From positions 1 through 64,000 of the forward strand of contig WBMZ01009478.1 in assembly GCA_013400975.1 (NCBI GenBank): a DNA stretch of 64,000 nt. Direction: 5' to 3'. Below the pieces are notes generated by a model. It was not told the DNA's origin. It saw only the letters and a program-made list of their open reading frames with translations, and ran no database searches. Source of the stretch: Atrichornis clamosus (lineage: Eukaryota > Chordata > Aves > Passeriformes > Menuridae). Positions 37,232 through 49,500 of this stretch are shown here, one piece after another; within the stretch, counting starts at the first letter, position 1; every line of letters begins with the position of its first letter. The position numbers were made by a program, and so were the translations under genes.

Positions 37232-37640
37232 AACAGAGAATCATGGAATATAACCCACAAGGATCATAAATCCAGCTCCTGGCCCTGCACAGACACCCCA
37301 ACAATCCCACCCTGTCCAAATACTCCTGGAGCTCTGGCAGCCTTGGGACCATGCCCATTCCCTGGGGAGCCTGTTCAGTGCCCACCACCCTCTGAGCAAA
37401 GAACCTTTCCCTGATATTCACCCTAAACCTCTCCTGACGCAGCTCCAGCCATTCCCTGGGTCCTGTTCCTGCTCACAGAGAGCAGAGATTGGAGCTGCTG
37501 ACCCAAATGAGCTCTGCCCTCAGTCTCCTCTTCCCCAACTGAACAAACCCAGTGCCCTCAGCTGCTCCTCAGACCCTTCATATCCTCACGTCCTTCCTCT
37601 GGACACTCTCCAAGAGCTTTAGACCCCTCTGATATCGTGG
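37232..37640 (-). repeat. CR1 LINE fragment
   Basis: Starts gagaatcatggaatataacc, with the subfamily-specific words atccagctcctggccctgca and accctaaacctctcctgacg and gaacaaacccagtgccctca. Lies in ANKS3 intron 1. Confidence 0.85.
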
Positions 37641-38527
37641 TTGCCCCCCAGGACTCGACATGAGGCCACACCAGTGTGGAGCAGAGCAGGAACACGCTGC
37701 ACTTCTACCCCAACTTAGTTCTACTTCCACCAAACCCAGCAATAACCTACCTGAGGGAATAAAAAGCCTTGTTACAGCCCTGTTTAGGCACAAATAGTCG
37801 TTACCAGCTCAGCCACAACACCTCAGTTTTGCACTGTATCATCTGCTGGCTGACTCCACTGACACAAACCACAGCTACAGGAAGCACATCAGGTTCCAGG
37901 GGGTAGCAGTGTGTGACAGAAAATATTCCTGGACCCACAGCACTTAGCTTCAATGTATCCATGTTTGTTGAAAATACACCAAGCTCTCCATCTTTTAATG
38001 CTTGGAATAAAAGACCTTAGAGATCCTTTCCAAACTTAGTGATTCTACCACGAGCCTAGCAGTCTCAGGCACGCTAAAGCACATCATATAGCCTCAGAAG
38101 AACTAGATAAAAGGCACAAAGGCACTTCAGCAGCCACATCAGGGAGCACACTTCCCGTGGCAGGGACTGTGCCCGCCAAGGCAGCCAGACACGGCACCCC
38201 CCGGGCTCGGCCTGGGCACGCTCCGGCCACATAACGACGCACCTGAGCCGGACCCAGCCCCGTTGGAGCTATCACACCGGCCGCTACACGGCTGTTACCG
38301 AACGCCTCACAGCGAAACGGTTCCCGGGCGCGTTATCCCCGCACCTCCCTCCCTCGAGGCCCTACTGGGAACGCGGCCTCAGCACCGCAGACCTCAGCGC
38401 TGGAACCGTTGCAGCCACGGGCCCGCCGAGTCCGCGGAGTGCCCAGAATCGGCCCCAGAGGCAGCTAGGGCTGCTCCTCCCCGTCATCCCTCTCGCTATA
38501 TCCCGGCCCAGCCCCGCCACCCCTCAC

Positions 38528-38610
38528 CTGCGCCCCGGTGAGCGCCGCCACCGGAACTGGTCCCGCCCGCGCAAGGCATGCCGGGAACGCCCCCGCCCGA
38601 CAGAGCTGCG
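38528..38610 (-). other. Putative noncoding first exon of ANKS3
   Basis: On the minus strand a strong donor (ggcgcag|gtgagg) ends an exon at 38528, inside the CpG island about 5 kb upstream of the ANKS3 start exon. It fits as the 5'UTR exon spliced to 33546. The upstream limit (transcription start) is a guess, set between the donor and the CCAAT boxes. Confidence 0.5.
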
Positions 38611-38699
38611 GACTACAACACCCAAGAGCCCCCGCGGCGCCGGGCCAATGGGAGGAGCCCGTTGGAGGGGCGGGGCGAAGGGCGGCCAATGGAGGCGGG

Positions 38700-38843
38700 G
38701 CTGGCGGCGGGCGGTTGTAGCGAGCAGACCCCGAGGACGCGGTCGCGCAGCGCTGCCTCCGAGCCCTGCGCTTGTCCTGGTGCCGCCGGTTCGCTGTGCC
38801 CGCGGCCCGGCCCCGGCCCGGCGCTGAGCGGGTGGTGGGCGCC
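38700..38843 (+). other. Putative noncoding first exon of DNAAF8
   Basis: A consensus donor (gcgcc|gtgagt) at 38844 could end a 5'UTR exon that starts in the CpG island. A second possible 5'UTR exon begins after a strong acceptor (cttctccctcccag) at 39091. The coding start exon has a plausible acceptor at 40534 (tttggttgaag), leaving 13 untranslated bases there. The exact 5' structure cannot be settled from sequence. Confidence 0.35.
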
Positions 38844-39169
38844 GTGAGTGAGGGGAGGGGAGCGGGGCGGGGCCGGGGGCGCGGGAGCCGCATTACCATG
38901 GGGACGGTGCGCGTGCGCCGCGCGGCCGCCACTGTGGGCTGTGAGAAGGGTCCGTAGCCCCATCCCTGTATCTGTCCCAGTGCTGTCACTTGGGGCTGCG
39001 GTGCCTCAGCCCCGGCCCCGCGCCCGTGAAGGCAGCCCCGAAACTAAGATCTGTCTCCTACCGTTGTGTCTTCTCCGCTTCTCCCTCCCAGCGACGGTGC
39101 CGAGGTGGATGTGACAGCAAACGTCAGTTCTGGGGACACGGAGGAGCCCAGGGTCTCATGTCTCAGTTA

Positions 39170-39262
39170 GAGTCATAGAGTTATTAGGGCTGGAAAAGAC
39201 CTCCAAGATCATCAAGTCCAACCTTCGACCTATCACCTCCATGCCCAGGCTCTCCAGAAAGT
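39170..39262 (-). repeat. CR1 LINE 3' fragment
   Basis: Starts agagtcatagagttattagg and contains aaaagacctccaagatcatc. Lies upstream of the DNAAF8 coding start. Confidence 0.8.
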
Positions 39263-39689
39263 GCCTGTAGTGTTACTGCTAACACGTCTTTGTTGTGAAC
39301 GCAGAGCACTGCTTGCTCCCACTGAAGATGCTGCATTAGCTGACTGACAAGTCAGATCCAGTGTAACATCCATAACCGTGGGATACTTACCTCTGAATTT
39401 GGCAGAGGAAACCATTCTAGATTGTTTTATCCCCAGGGGACTCCTCTTGCCCTTGGCAACTGCTGGTGACTGTCAGAGCCCAGTATTCCAGCCATAGGGA
39501 CTTCCCTCCTCTTTACCTAAATCAAATTCAGGGGTTGTCTGACCCCAACAAAACCACCACAGGTATGCCTTATAAAGTATTTACAGAGGTAATTTGCAAG
39601 TTATAAACTTCTCAGTAAGTTAACTTCATGTTTTGAGGAGTGTTATTGGCCAAGTAATAGTTAGTTATTTCAGTCCTGAACAGCACAGT

Positions 39690-39745
39690 CACCAACCTTC
39701 GATGGTCCTTGTGGGTCTCTTCCAACTCTGGGTATTCTGTGAAAA
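39690..39745 (+). repeat. Short CR1 3' end
   Basis: The word gatggtccttgtgggtctct, followed by tccaactctgggtattctgt, is the plus-oriented tail of a CR1 copy. Confidence 0.55.
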
Positions 39746-40021
39746 CTCTGAACCAGAAATCATTTACCCTCATGTTTGACTGCCCAGAAAACCACGTGAT
39801 GGTAGCATAAAGTGTAAAGGTTTTCCTTGAGGATGAATTATCTGACTTCCTAGTATGGCTGCAGTCCCTACTGTGTTGTCTCATCTGCTCACGTACATCA
39901 AGGAACAGGAGGAAAGAGTCCACGTTAGAAACACTTGGAGGGGTCAAAATCCAAGCATGTGCTGACTTTGAACTATTTTTTTGGTATAAAAATCCAGTGA
40001 AAACAAAAGCAAACATAAATC

Positions 40022-40118
40022 ACATGGAAGGTTCCCTGCCCATGGCAGGAAGGTGGAACAAGAGGGTCTTTAAGCTCCATTCCAACCCAAACCCTTCTGG
40101 GAGTCTATGACTCTATGA
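40022..40118 (+). repeat. CR1 LINE 3' fragment
   Basis: Contains aggttccctgcccatggcag and ends with gagtctatgactctatgat, the octamer-type 3' end of CR1. Confidence 0.88.
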
Positions 40119-40547
40119 TAATTTTATCTGTCACTTGAGCAGTGCAGAGGGGAATGTGAGGGAGACGGAAGAGGAGTAAATCCAGCTGAGAGCAGAAGTG
40201 TCAGACTGCCTTTGTTGTGTTTCTGTCCCCTCCATGCAGGCAGAACATGGGAACATGCTTTGAGAAACACAGTTACAGCAGTCTAAGAGTCCCAAAAAAT
40301 GCTTTATAAATGAGGGTCAAAACTGCCCCTGGGGTCTGTGTTGTGAGCAGGACAGAAAACTCTCAGCCCTCTGAACTCAGGTGGGAAGAAATAGCTCCAA
40401 AAATGCAGATTTCAACATTCCCTGCTGGGAGTGCTGGGAATTCCACTGCCCTGGTTACACACACTTCATGTTTGGGACTGATGTCATCCCATGTTTGGTG
40501 AGGTTCCTTAAGCTCCTCTTTCATTTGGTTGAAGGAAAGCTGTTCCA

Positions 40548-43500
40548 ATGGCTTCAGAAGGGCAAAGTGAGGATGCAGAACATCCAGCTGAGCCTGCTGC
40601 AGCTCCTGTGCAGAGGGACAGAACATTCCAGTGGGGAGCCATCCTCGCTGCAGTGAAAGACCAGCTCCCCTCTCTGGACTCCGACTCCTCCACAGTAAGC
40701 ACTGCAAATCTGCCTTTCTCCCCGCTGGCTCTTAGAAAAAACTCTCAAAAGCAAGAGCAGGTGACCTTGGCCAGGCCTTGTGGGGGGGCTGGTGTGGTAT
40801 CCTGGATGGGCTGCCTGTGCTGACTATGGAATACTGTGTTAATCCAGAGCCTTCTGGATTATCCGTAACTGTCAGAGAGTAATTGCCCTCTCCTCTCCCT
40901 GTGTTCTTTGGATTCTGCCCCTCTGCCCTGCTCAGGTGAGACCTCACCTGCAGAGCTGCCTCTAGCCCTGGGCTCCCAGCACAGGAAGGATGTGGAGCTG
41001 CTGGAGCCAGTCCAGAGGAGGCACCAGGATGACCAGAGGGATGGAGCAGCCCTGCTGTGAGGAAAGGCTGAGGGAATTGGGTTGGGATNGAGGAAAGGCT
41101 GAGGGAATTGGGATTTTTCCATGGGTTTCTGCCCTACATCTTGCTATGTCTACAAAGTTTGGTGGAAAACAATGAGTCCTTGTTAAAAAATCCCTTTCCT
41201 TGTACAAAGACAAAACATACAGCAAAAATGTGCAAATGTTAACTATTGTTCTAAAGTGTCAGAGAGGTGAAAAATGAGTGAGAAAGTGTTAGATACCGTA
41301 CAGCTACACATTAAAAACCTATAGAGCTACAAATATATAAAAAGCTAAAAAATCTTCAGGCATCAGCCCAGCCTGGAAAAGAGAAGCTTCAGGGTGACGT
41401 AATTGTGGCTCCTTCCAGTGCCTGAAGGAGCCAACAAGAAAGATGGAGAGAGACAATTTACAAGAGTGTGGAGTGCCAGGACAAGGGGGAATGGCTTCCC
41501 ACTGCCAGAGGGCAGGGTTAGATGGGATATTGGGAAGGAATCCTTCCTTGTGAGGGTGGGGAGGCCCTGGCACAGGGTGCCCAGAGAAGCTGTGGCTGCC
41601 CCATCCCTGGAAGTGTTCAAGGCCAGGTTGGACGGGGCTTGGAGCAACCTGGGACAGTGGGAGGTGTCCCTGCCCATGGCAGGGGGTGGGACTGGATGGG
41701 CTTTAAGGAACCACCCAACCCAAACCATTGTGGGATTCTGCAGACAGGAAGTATTTCTAGGGGAGAGGAGGGTAGTGGGCATCTTACAGAATGAACCCAC
41801 ATTTTTCTTAGCTTGTTCAGTGAAAAAATACAGTGTGAAAGCAGCATCCTGCTGATTTAAAAAGAAATGATGAGGCTTTATGCCTGGCAGTATTGTGCTA
41901 TACATTCCAACAACGTACTTGCCAGACAGTGGCCCTGGTGGTATGGCTCTCTATCTGTGAGGATCACAGCAAAGTGATATTCCTGAAGACTTGGTGGTCC
42001 ACTAGAAGAAAAGCATTTTGGCAGATATTTCAAGCGCAGATTCTGCTTTTTTCTCTGCCCGTAACTCTCCACAAGCCATGCTGCTTTTTTGTGCTTCAGT
42101 TTTACCTGCAAAGAAGCCTAATTCCACAAACCTTTTCATGTAGAGTGTGAGACTGAGAGATATTGGGCAGCATTCTTCACTGGTACAGGTTTTTCACTTT
42201 CTGGGTCTGGGCCAGGCCTCTCTTGGCTGCTGAAGATCTCTGTTCACAGGACAGCAGCGACCTGGTGCAAATAAAAGAAGTGTCTGACTCTCTAGTCCAA
42301 GATGCTCTGGCATTGACTTTTCTGAGGGGATAATACGTCTCAAGTTTTGATTATTAGTGGCCTTTTGTCCAAATCAGAATATTGTGTTAATTTTCAAATA
42401 TGTATAGCCTTGAAAAAGGTTTTGAACACACAAAAGATATATTTTATTCCAATTTAGTGTGGCCATTAGTGGTACAAAATTGTGAGCAATGAAAGAGCCA
42501 GAAGTGCCTCCAGGGGTTATTTATTATTTACTATTAATCAATGATCCAAAGCAGTGTGATCCAGTGGATAAAATGCTGATGGGGATTCCATGACTTGCTT
42601 TCTGCACCTGGGTCTCTCACTATCGTGCTGGACAGACCATACTTCCTCACTGTTTCTCAGTTCCCTCTACCTACACTCTGTTTTAGTTAATGAAAACAAC
42701 CCTTGCATGTTAATATGTGTCTCTATAGTACAGATGAAGGCCCAGCACTGAAATTATTTGTAGGCTTTCCTGTTGTGTAAATTACAATAAGGTTAAGACA
42801 GAGGAGCAGCTCCACACTTTGGTGCCAAATACTTTTGTATAACCCGAAATCACGCTGAACATTTTTTTCACTTTTTACCATCTCCAAATTCTCTGCTTCT
42901 GTTACACCTGGAAAAGATTTCCTGCGGAAGGAACTGAGGCAATGTTTGGCACTTCATTTGCATTCAGGAGATCTGGTTGTGTAATCCCTGTCCTGCTGAG
43001 GCTGCAATTCCAGTGCTGCACCTTTGTCCGAGTGCATTCCACAAATGAAGATCCATTTGTGTGACATCCAAGAGCTGTCACCTGAACGTGCTCTGCTCCC
43101 ACCTCCAAAAATGGCACTCACAAATGTGTTTTATGCCTTCAAGTATTTTCATTACCCTGATATGCAACTTATTAAGAGGAGAGATGTTCTATTGCAGTTG
43201 GCTTCATGTTAAGTTAATGACACCGGAGAGATTTGTCCGCAGTGTGAATTCCCAAGAACATACCCTTGCAAAACAAAGGGACAAGCAGGAAAGCTGTGTC
43301 CTGACTGCTGAGGAGGTGCTTAATCTCCCTTTGGTGTCCGTGCATAGGGATTCGTCTCCAATGTTTAGAAAAGGGATTTGCAGAGCTATCTAAATGCTGC
43401 CCAACCAAGCACAGCTGCTCTTTGCATTCTGAACAGGTGCTGAGGGCAGTAAAAGCCTTCATGGCCCTGCCTGCCCTCACCTGGGGCTCCCACCCACGTG

Positions 43501-46500
43501 CCCAGCAGCTCTATTTAAGCTCAGCTCTGGGTCTTCACTCTCTCTCTGAGCTGTGTTGGGGGAGTTCTGGTTTCTGGTAAGGTTCTGCTTGAGCCAGACT
43601 TTCACCTGTGAGGTGATTTCTGGCTTGATCTCTGACCTGCCCTGTCATTACAGCAGTGCTTTATGATTTGGAGTTTTGTCTCAGCCTGGTTTGCTACCCC
43701 TGGTCTGTTCTGCTTGTTCCTCTTGTGTACTGGGGGACTGTGCTTTGCCAGGTGAGGCTTTGCCTTTCCAGTCATGAGCTCCTCTTCCCTTAGAATCACA
43801 GAATCCCAGAATGGTTTGGGTTGGAGGGACCTTAAAGCCCATCCAGTCCCACCCCCTGCCATGGGGCAGGGACACCTTCCACTATCCCAGGTTGCTCCAA
43901 GCCCTGTCCAGCCTGGCCTGGAACACTTCCAGGAATCCAGGGGCAGCCACAGCTTCTCTGGGCAACCTGTGCCAGGGCCTCTCCACCCTCACAAGGAAGA
44001 ATGCCTTCCCAATATCCCATCTATCCCTGCCCTCTGGCAGTGGGAAGCCATTCCCCCTTGTCCTGGCACTCCAGGCTCTTGTAAATAGTGAGCAGCTCTG
44101 CTCTTGCCTTTGATGGTAAATGAGGTAGTGCAGAGAATCACTTGGGAGTTAGAGAACTTCCCACCCTTTTCATCACTTTTTTTTGGGATGTTTGCCATCA
44201 ACTCCCATGGGAACTTGATGTTTTACCTGGGTTTTTTTCAAATGTAGCTTGCTGAAACTTTGGGTGCCTGTAAAGCAGTCTGAGTTGGTGACTGTTGGGC
44301 TGCCAGACTGTCTGGTGAAGGTGTGACTGCAAGGAAACTTCTTGTCTCTGCACTTGAAGTGCTGACAACATGGGAGGTGTCACTGCAAACCAGATGTTCA
44401 GGTGAGTACTGCAGTCTCCTATTTAATTTCTCTTTTTTTTTCTGTTTGCAGTCTGATTGTGAGAGTGATGAGGAGCTCTTCATCTTCCAGCGGGACATGT
44501 CAAACTTAATTCCCGACCTGTCGGAAGAACTGATGATGTTTTCCCTGGAAGACTCACAGGAGCAGGTTGGGACTGTTGTGTGTGGGCTGCACTGTCACCC
44601 CTCTCTTCTGGTTGTCCCCAGTGTGGGCAGCTGCTGCTGTCTGAGCTATTTCACTGAACGGGGGGATGGAAAAACTTAGTCCCCAGTACTTTCACCCACT
44701 AAAAAATAGATCTTTCTTTCTCTTTTTGCAGTGCCTCTTTAATGTTTTCTCTGTTCTTGAGATTTTAGACTTTTTTTGTCCCATCTCCTGGCAGCTTTTA
44801 TTGTCCTTTTTCTTTCCTGTGCACAACTAACACTGTGCAATCATTTAATGTGTCTAGAAAATGCATTAGCACCGTGCAGGAGGGAAGACAAATATTAAGT
44901 TTAGTCTTTGAGCAGCTTTTCTGGGATAAAATTAGTACATTGTTATTGCATTGTTCCTTCAGTGATGAAGATAAATGCATAGAATCCCAGAATGGTTTGG
45001 GTTGGAAGGGATCTTAAAGCCTATCCCATTCCACCCCCCTGCCATGGATAGGGACACCTTCTGCTAGGCCAGGTGTTGCTAGGCCCTGTCTCACCTGGCC
45101 TTAGACACTTCCAAGGCTGGGCATTCCACCATGGGAAGCTGGAAGAGGAGCCAGCTGACCCTCCTGCTCCATCATGGGAATAGTAATGCTGTGCTGCTTT
45201 TTCCCACTTGCTTATCTTGCTTTGAGAAATGTCCTATAATGAGCACATGTAAGAAAAAGTGATTTCAAGGATGTTTAGCACTTCCTGAAATTAAAGCTTC
45301 TGGAAAGTAAACAGTCTTACAGTTTTCCATGATGGATATGGTGTGGGTTGTTTCCATCTGGTGTCTGAGTTGGAGCTGTTGTCTTCCAATCACTTTGTTT
45401 TTGTTTATTACTCACTTCTATAGCTCAGGGGGATGTAACTTTCTGTATGTATGCTTTCTCTACCTGTAGCAAACCCAGGAAACAAAAAAACATCCATGGG
45501 AGATCTGGAATGGAGACCTGGAAAGTTTTGACTTCCAGGAAAAAACAGATGGTGCCCAAATCATTGCAGAAGAAGACGTACAGATGATTAAAGATGAGGC
45601 TTCTGAACTCGCCAGCCAGACTGAAGAAATGCCAAACCAAAAGGGAGCTGTGCTTGAAGAGTCTCTTGCAGATTCCACAGATCGCTGTGAAGAGAAAGAA
45701 CTGGGCAGGACACAGGCCAGGGAAGGAGGGAACTCTTGGCTTAACACAGCAGTGTCTGTGGAAGATCTGTACAGTAAAAAAGAGAGGAAAAAGCTGATAG
45801 AGACAAAGATACTCTCCAAAATCTTTCTGGAGCCATCCCCAAAGCAGGATATCAAGCCTCCCTCCCATGGCATCAACAAGAGTCCAGGAGGAATTGCAAA
45901 GGAAGAAACCTCCTCAGCTGAGCATCTTCAAGAAGTGACCTGTTTGTCATTGCAGGCAAGTGGCCCACAAAAGAAGCTTTGGGGAGCGCTGCTGGTGGGG
46001 TGGGGGGCACAGTGCACTGCTTGCACAGTCTTCCTACAGGACTGCAGTGCCAATTCTGCACACACCACAGGGGCTGTGTGTTGCACAAGCCACCAAAAGC
46101 TGTCCCAGAGCTGTCAGTGCAAGTCCCTCCTGGAGGCAGAAGCCATGGATCAGCTGCCAAGGTCATGGAAGTGTCCAGGGAAGCCAACCATAGCACCTGT
46201 CCCTGGGAAGGCAAGGAGTTTGTCAGGTCCAAGGCAGACTTTGCATTTACACAAGGAGCTTTCTGGCCTTCCAGTGTCTGGTGTTTCCTGTAGTGCTGGA
46301 GGTGAGGAGGTGGTCAGGGTTGTTCCTCAAGTCCTGAATCCCACCCACCTAAGGCAGGTGCTTGGGGGTGTGGGATGAGCAGCTCGGCGTTAACGGGGAT
46401 GTGGCCCAGGCTGCAGGGGTGGTTCTGTTCAGTACGGAGTTACAGATCTGCCTGTATTGATTTCTGACTTCATTAGGACTTAATCAGCACAGAACACGAC

Positions 46501-49500
46501 CTGATCTTTCTGTTCAAAGCCTGCCACAGGTCAGAGTACAGATGTTTCCCTTCCCCTTTCATCTCCTCACAGAAATGAAGTTTTTGATGTCAGAGCTGTC
46601 CTGGTACAGGCAAAGCATGCAGCTGCTATGTTTAAAATTGTGCTGCATCATTGGAGGGGATCTTTTTCAAGTAGTTCTGGGTTTAATTCCCAGCTCACCT
46701 CATAGAATTCAGTTTCTCTATTAATTCAGGAGGCACTATTTGCCTTTCAGAACCTTTTTGATATCAGTGACTTCAATGAGCTGCAGTCTGATGCTTCTGG
46801 GTGAGTTCTGAGCCCAGGCTCGGTGTGTTCTCAGTTTGATTTGGAAGGTGGTTGTTACTTCCCAGCTCAGCAAGGCACCTCAGTTTATGGCAAGTTGCTA
46901 AAACTAATATACTTTCTTCTTGATTCCTCTCAGTTCATTTGAATTTTTTTTTCTTAAGTTCCTTTCTCTATTAGAAATGGAATTGTGCAAGCCCTCACTT
47001 CTTCTTCTGGACTTTCTGGAACTTAAAACAGTGCTGCAGTGTGTAATGCTAGAAGAGATATTATCAGGGTTCAGATATGTGTGAAGATTTCTTGCTCAGG
47101 AAGGAGAGAGAATCCTCTCTTCAAGGAGAGGGGCAGATGATGGAGGTTTTACAAGGCGAAACTGCTGGGTTTGGAGGCTGCTGCTGCTTTTAAAAGCCCA
47201 TGAGTGGTTGTGTGAAATGCATGTTTGTGGCAGTTGTGTCATTGTCACAACTGACAGCCCCCTTCCTTTCAATAAAACCCATAAGTACTTCTGATTTCTG
47301 GTGATGATGTTTCATATGGGTGTGGATATTTTTAATGAAAACTCCAGTTGCAAATAATGTTCAGAGGGGAAAGCAATGAGTGTTTTAAATGCATGTGGGC
47401 TTTGATGGCAGCCTCTTGTACTTGGGTTAGGAGTGTGAGTGTGCCCTCAGCCAGGGCACGTGGGATTCAGAGCAAGGAAATGGATGATCCTTTCTTTAGG
47501 GTGGGATGAGCAGCTGTGAGATATCATCTGATACTGACTGTACCTAGAGGAATGGGAATTTACTCTGGTCAGAAGTTGAAGGGGAAGGAAAAGGCTCATC
47601 TCAAAGCACTGAAGAGCCACAAGTTCTTCTCTTGTGGGTGGCAGCGAGAAGTTCTCTGCATTATTCAGGATCAGAGTACATTTGCTTGGCCTTGTATCAT
47701 GCCACTTTTTAATCTCTTTCACTGTCTCCAGAGACTTTTTGTAGCCTAAATCCAAAGGGTTCATGATTCTCAAAGAAAAAGCCTCAGCAGAAGTAGCTGA
47801 AGATACAAAAGATGCATTCCTTTCCTTACAGCTCTTCCTCTGGAATTTCTGAAAGCAAACTGGCACTGAAATTAGGGGTGGTCTTTTGGGAGTAAACCTT
47901 CCATCACATTTCTGTTGTCTTCTTTCAGAATACTAAGAAATGGGATCTACACAAGAATCTTGAGGAGGTGAAGCAGCAGAGAGATAAAACTCATGCAGAA
48001 GTTGCTTTCTTCTCCGCAGATTATGGTAATGCTGCTAACTGAGAGTGTATCAACATTTATAAAACTCAGGTTCCTGTGTTTAAGTCATTCCCTGCAGCAT
48101 AATTTTGAATGCTAAAATCATACTGGGGTTTTCTTAATGCCTCTAAAACATGTTTAATTAGCTTCCCTCTAGATTTCCTCTAGTGTTTTTAGCCTGAAGC
48201 TTCGTGGCCTGCCATGGACCAGACAAGCTGGGTGAAGGTTTGAAGTGAGTCAGAACCAGATGACAATGTGATCTTTATCCTTGCCCTTCTGACAGACTGT
48301 AGCAAAAGGGACAGTGTGAAAATGGGGAATATTGGGTGATTCCATGGCAGAAGATCACACTGGTGATTCTTTTTGTTGCTCTTCCACAGAGACCTTCAGG
48401 AGGAAGTCTGAGGATGAGCTCATGGAGAAGCTGGGAGGGCTGTGTGCCAGGCAGTCCAGGACAGGGTCTCCTCTCTGGGGGTGCCCATCAGCCAAGCCCT
48501 GCTCCTCTCAAGGACAGCAGGACAATAAGTAGGTCCTTTTCTGTCGTATTTCCCAGGTAATCCTGGCTGCCAGTATGGATACCTGGGAACTCCTGGCCTT
48601 CCAGATGTGTTTTCCTCCATAGCCTCTGCAGAAAGCTGATGTTGGAGTTGGAATACTCAGTCATTCATCTGCATTTGCTGACAAACACCTCAGTATTCCC
48701 CATCAACCTTTGCCTAGACCTTACCAGCCACTTAGGATAAATGGGAAAGGCAGGAAGACAAGGCTAAGCCAATTATCATGCTCACCTTTTTTGTCATCTA
48801 GGGTATCAATTTCTCTTACTGGTACCTCAATTTAGCAAAAATACACAGGATAATTTTTTGTGGGTATCAGTGGAGTTGTCAGTGCATCTGGGAGGGTTCT
48901 GTGTGAAGCAAGAGGATTTTTCAGGCTGTTCAGAGGGAACATCATCAATGTGGCAGCACAGGGGAAACAATTACTGGAAAAGCCTGTGGAGAGGAGGGTG
49001 GGAAGTATCCTCAATGCCAGAGCAGGAACAGTCACTGAGGTGATTTGCACTTTGTATGTCCAGAGGATAAAATGGAATTGCCAAAAGAGGCAGAGAGGAA
49101 AGGGGCACCTGTTCTTACTGATTGACACTGAACCCTTAAAAGTGGTGAGCTCTGCCTGCCTTTGTTCTCCAGAAACAGTTGGTGGTGTCACATTTGGAGA
49201 ACTAAATACCCCTCATCATCCTGCCTGTGATCTGTATTCCTGGGGGAAGCTGAACCTTTGAATTCAGCTGTGGAAGGTGGGGGATTATTGGCAGAAGCAG
49301 GGCTGGAATCTGTATGGTAGCCAAGCACAAAGCTCCTTTCTCAATCCAGTTTTGATCCTAATCCACGTCCTGCAGGAATGCTTGTGTGGATAAGGCAGAG
49401 GCCATGCTGGCATGGTGTTTTCTGTACACAGGGATGTTGCCTTGCTGTCATCCTCACCAAGTTCTCTGAGGAAGGCCAGGATGAGATTACAGTGCCTGCC

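Larger units (their letters stand above)
33547..38527 (-). other. Large first intron of ANKS3
   Basis: Non-coding between the inferred 5'UTR exon and the start exon. It holds three CR1 fragments (34.5, 35.9, 37.2 kb) and a solo LTR. No coding exon of another gene was recognised on either strand. Confidence 0.55.
38150..38910. promoter_or_regulatory. CpG-island bidirectional promoter of ANKS3 and DNAAF8
   Basis: The segment is dense in CpG and lies between the divergent genes ANKS3 (minus) and DNAAF8 (plus). It has two CCAAT boxes (38645-38649 and 38686-38690), a GC box (ggggcgggg at about 38667-38675) and an actacaacacccaag element (about 38611) close to the ACTACAA-type ZNF143 motif. No TATA box was seen. 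An imperfect palindrome (attaccatggggac, about 38891) loosely resembles one half of an RFX X-box, which would suit ciliary genes, but the match is weak. Confidence 0.7.

Noticed and set aside
41363..41905. 180-aa minus-strand open frame
   Set aside because: Mostly the complement of a CR1 3' fragment. The same peptide-like string recurs at the other CR1 copies in the window.
45956..46378. Continuation of the DNAAF8 exon 3 frame to a stop at 46378
   Set aside because: The GC donor at 45956 gives the human-like continuation in phase. The read-through peptide has no similarity to the family.
48858..49261. 133-aa forward open frame inside a DNAAF8 intron
   Set aside because: No similarity to the family, and the flanking DNAAF8 exons (48390-48528 and 49432-49578) join in phase without it.
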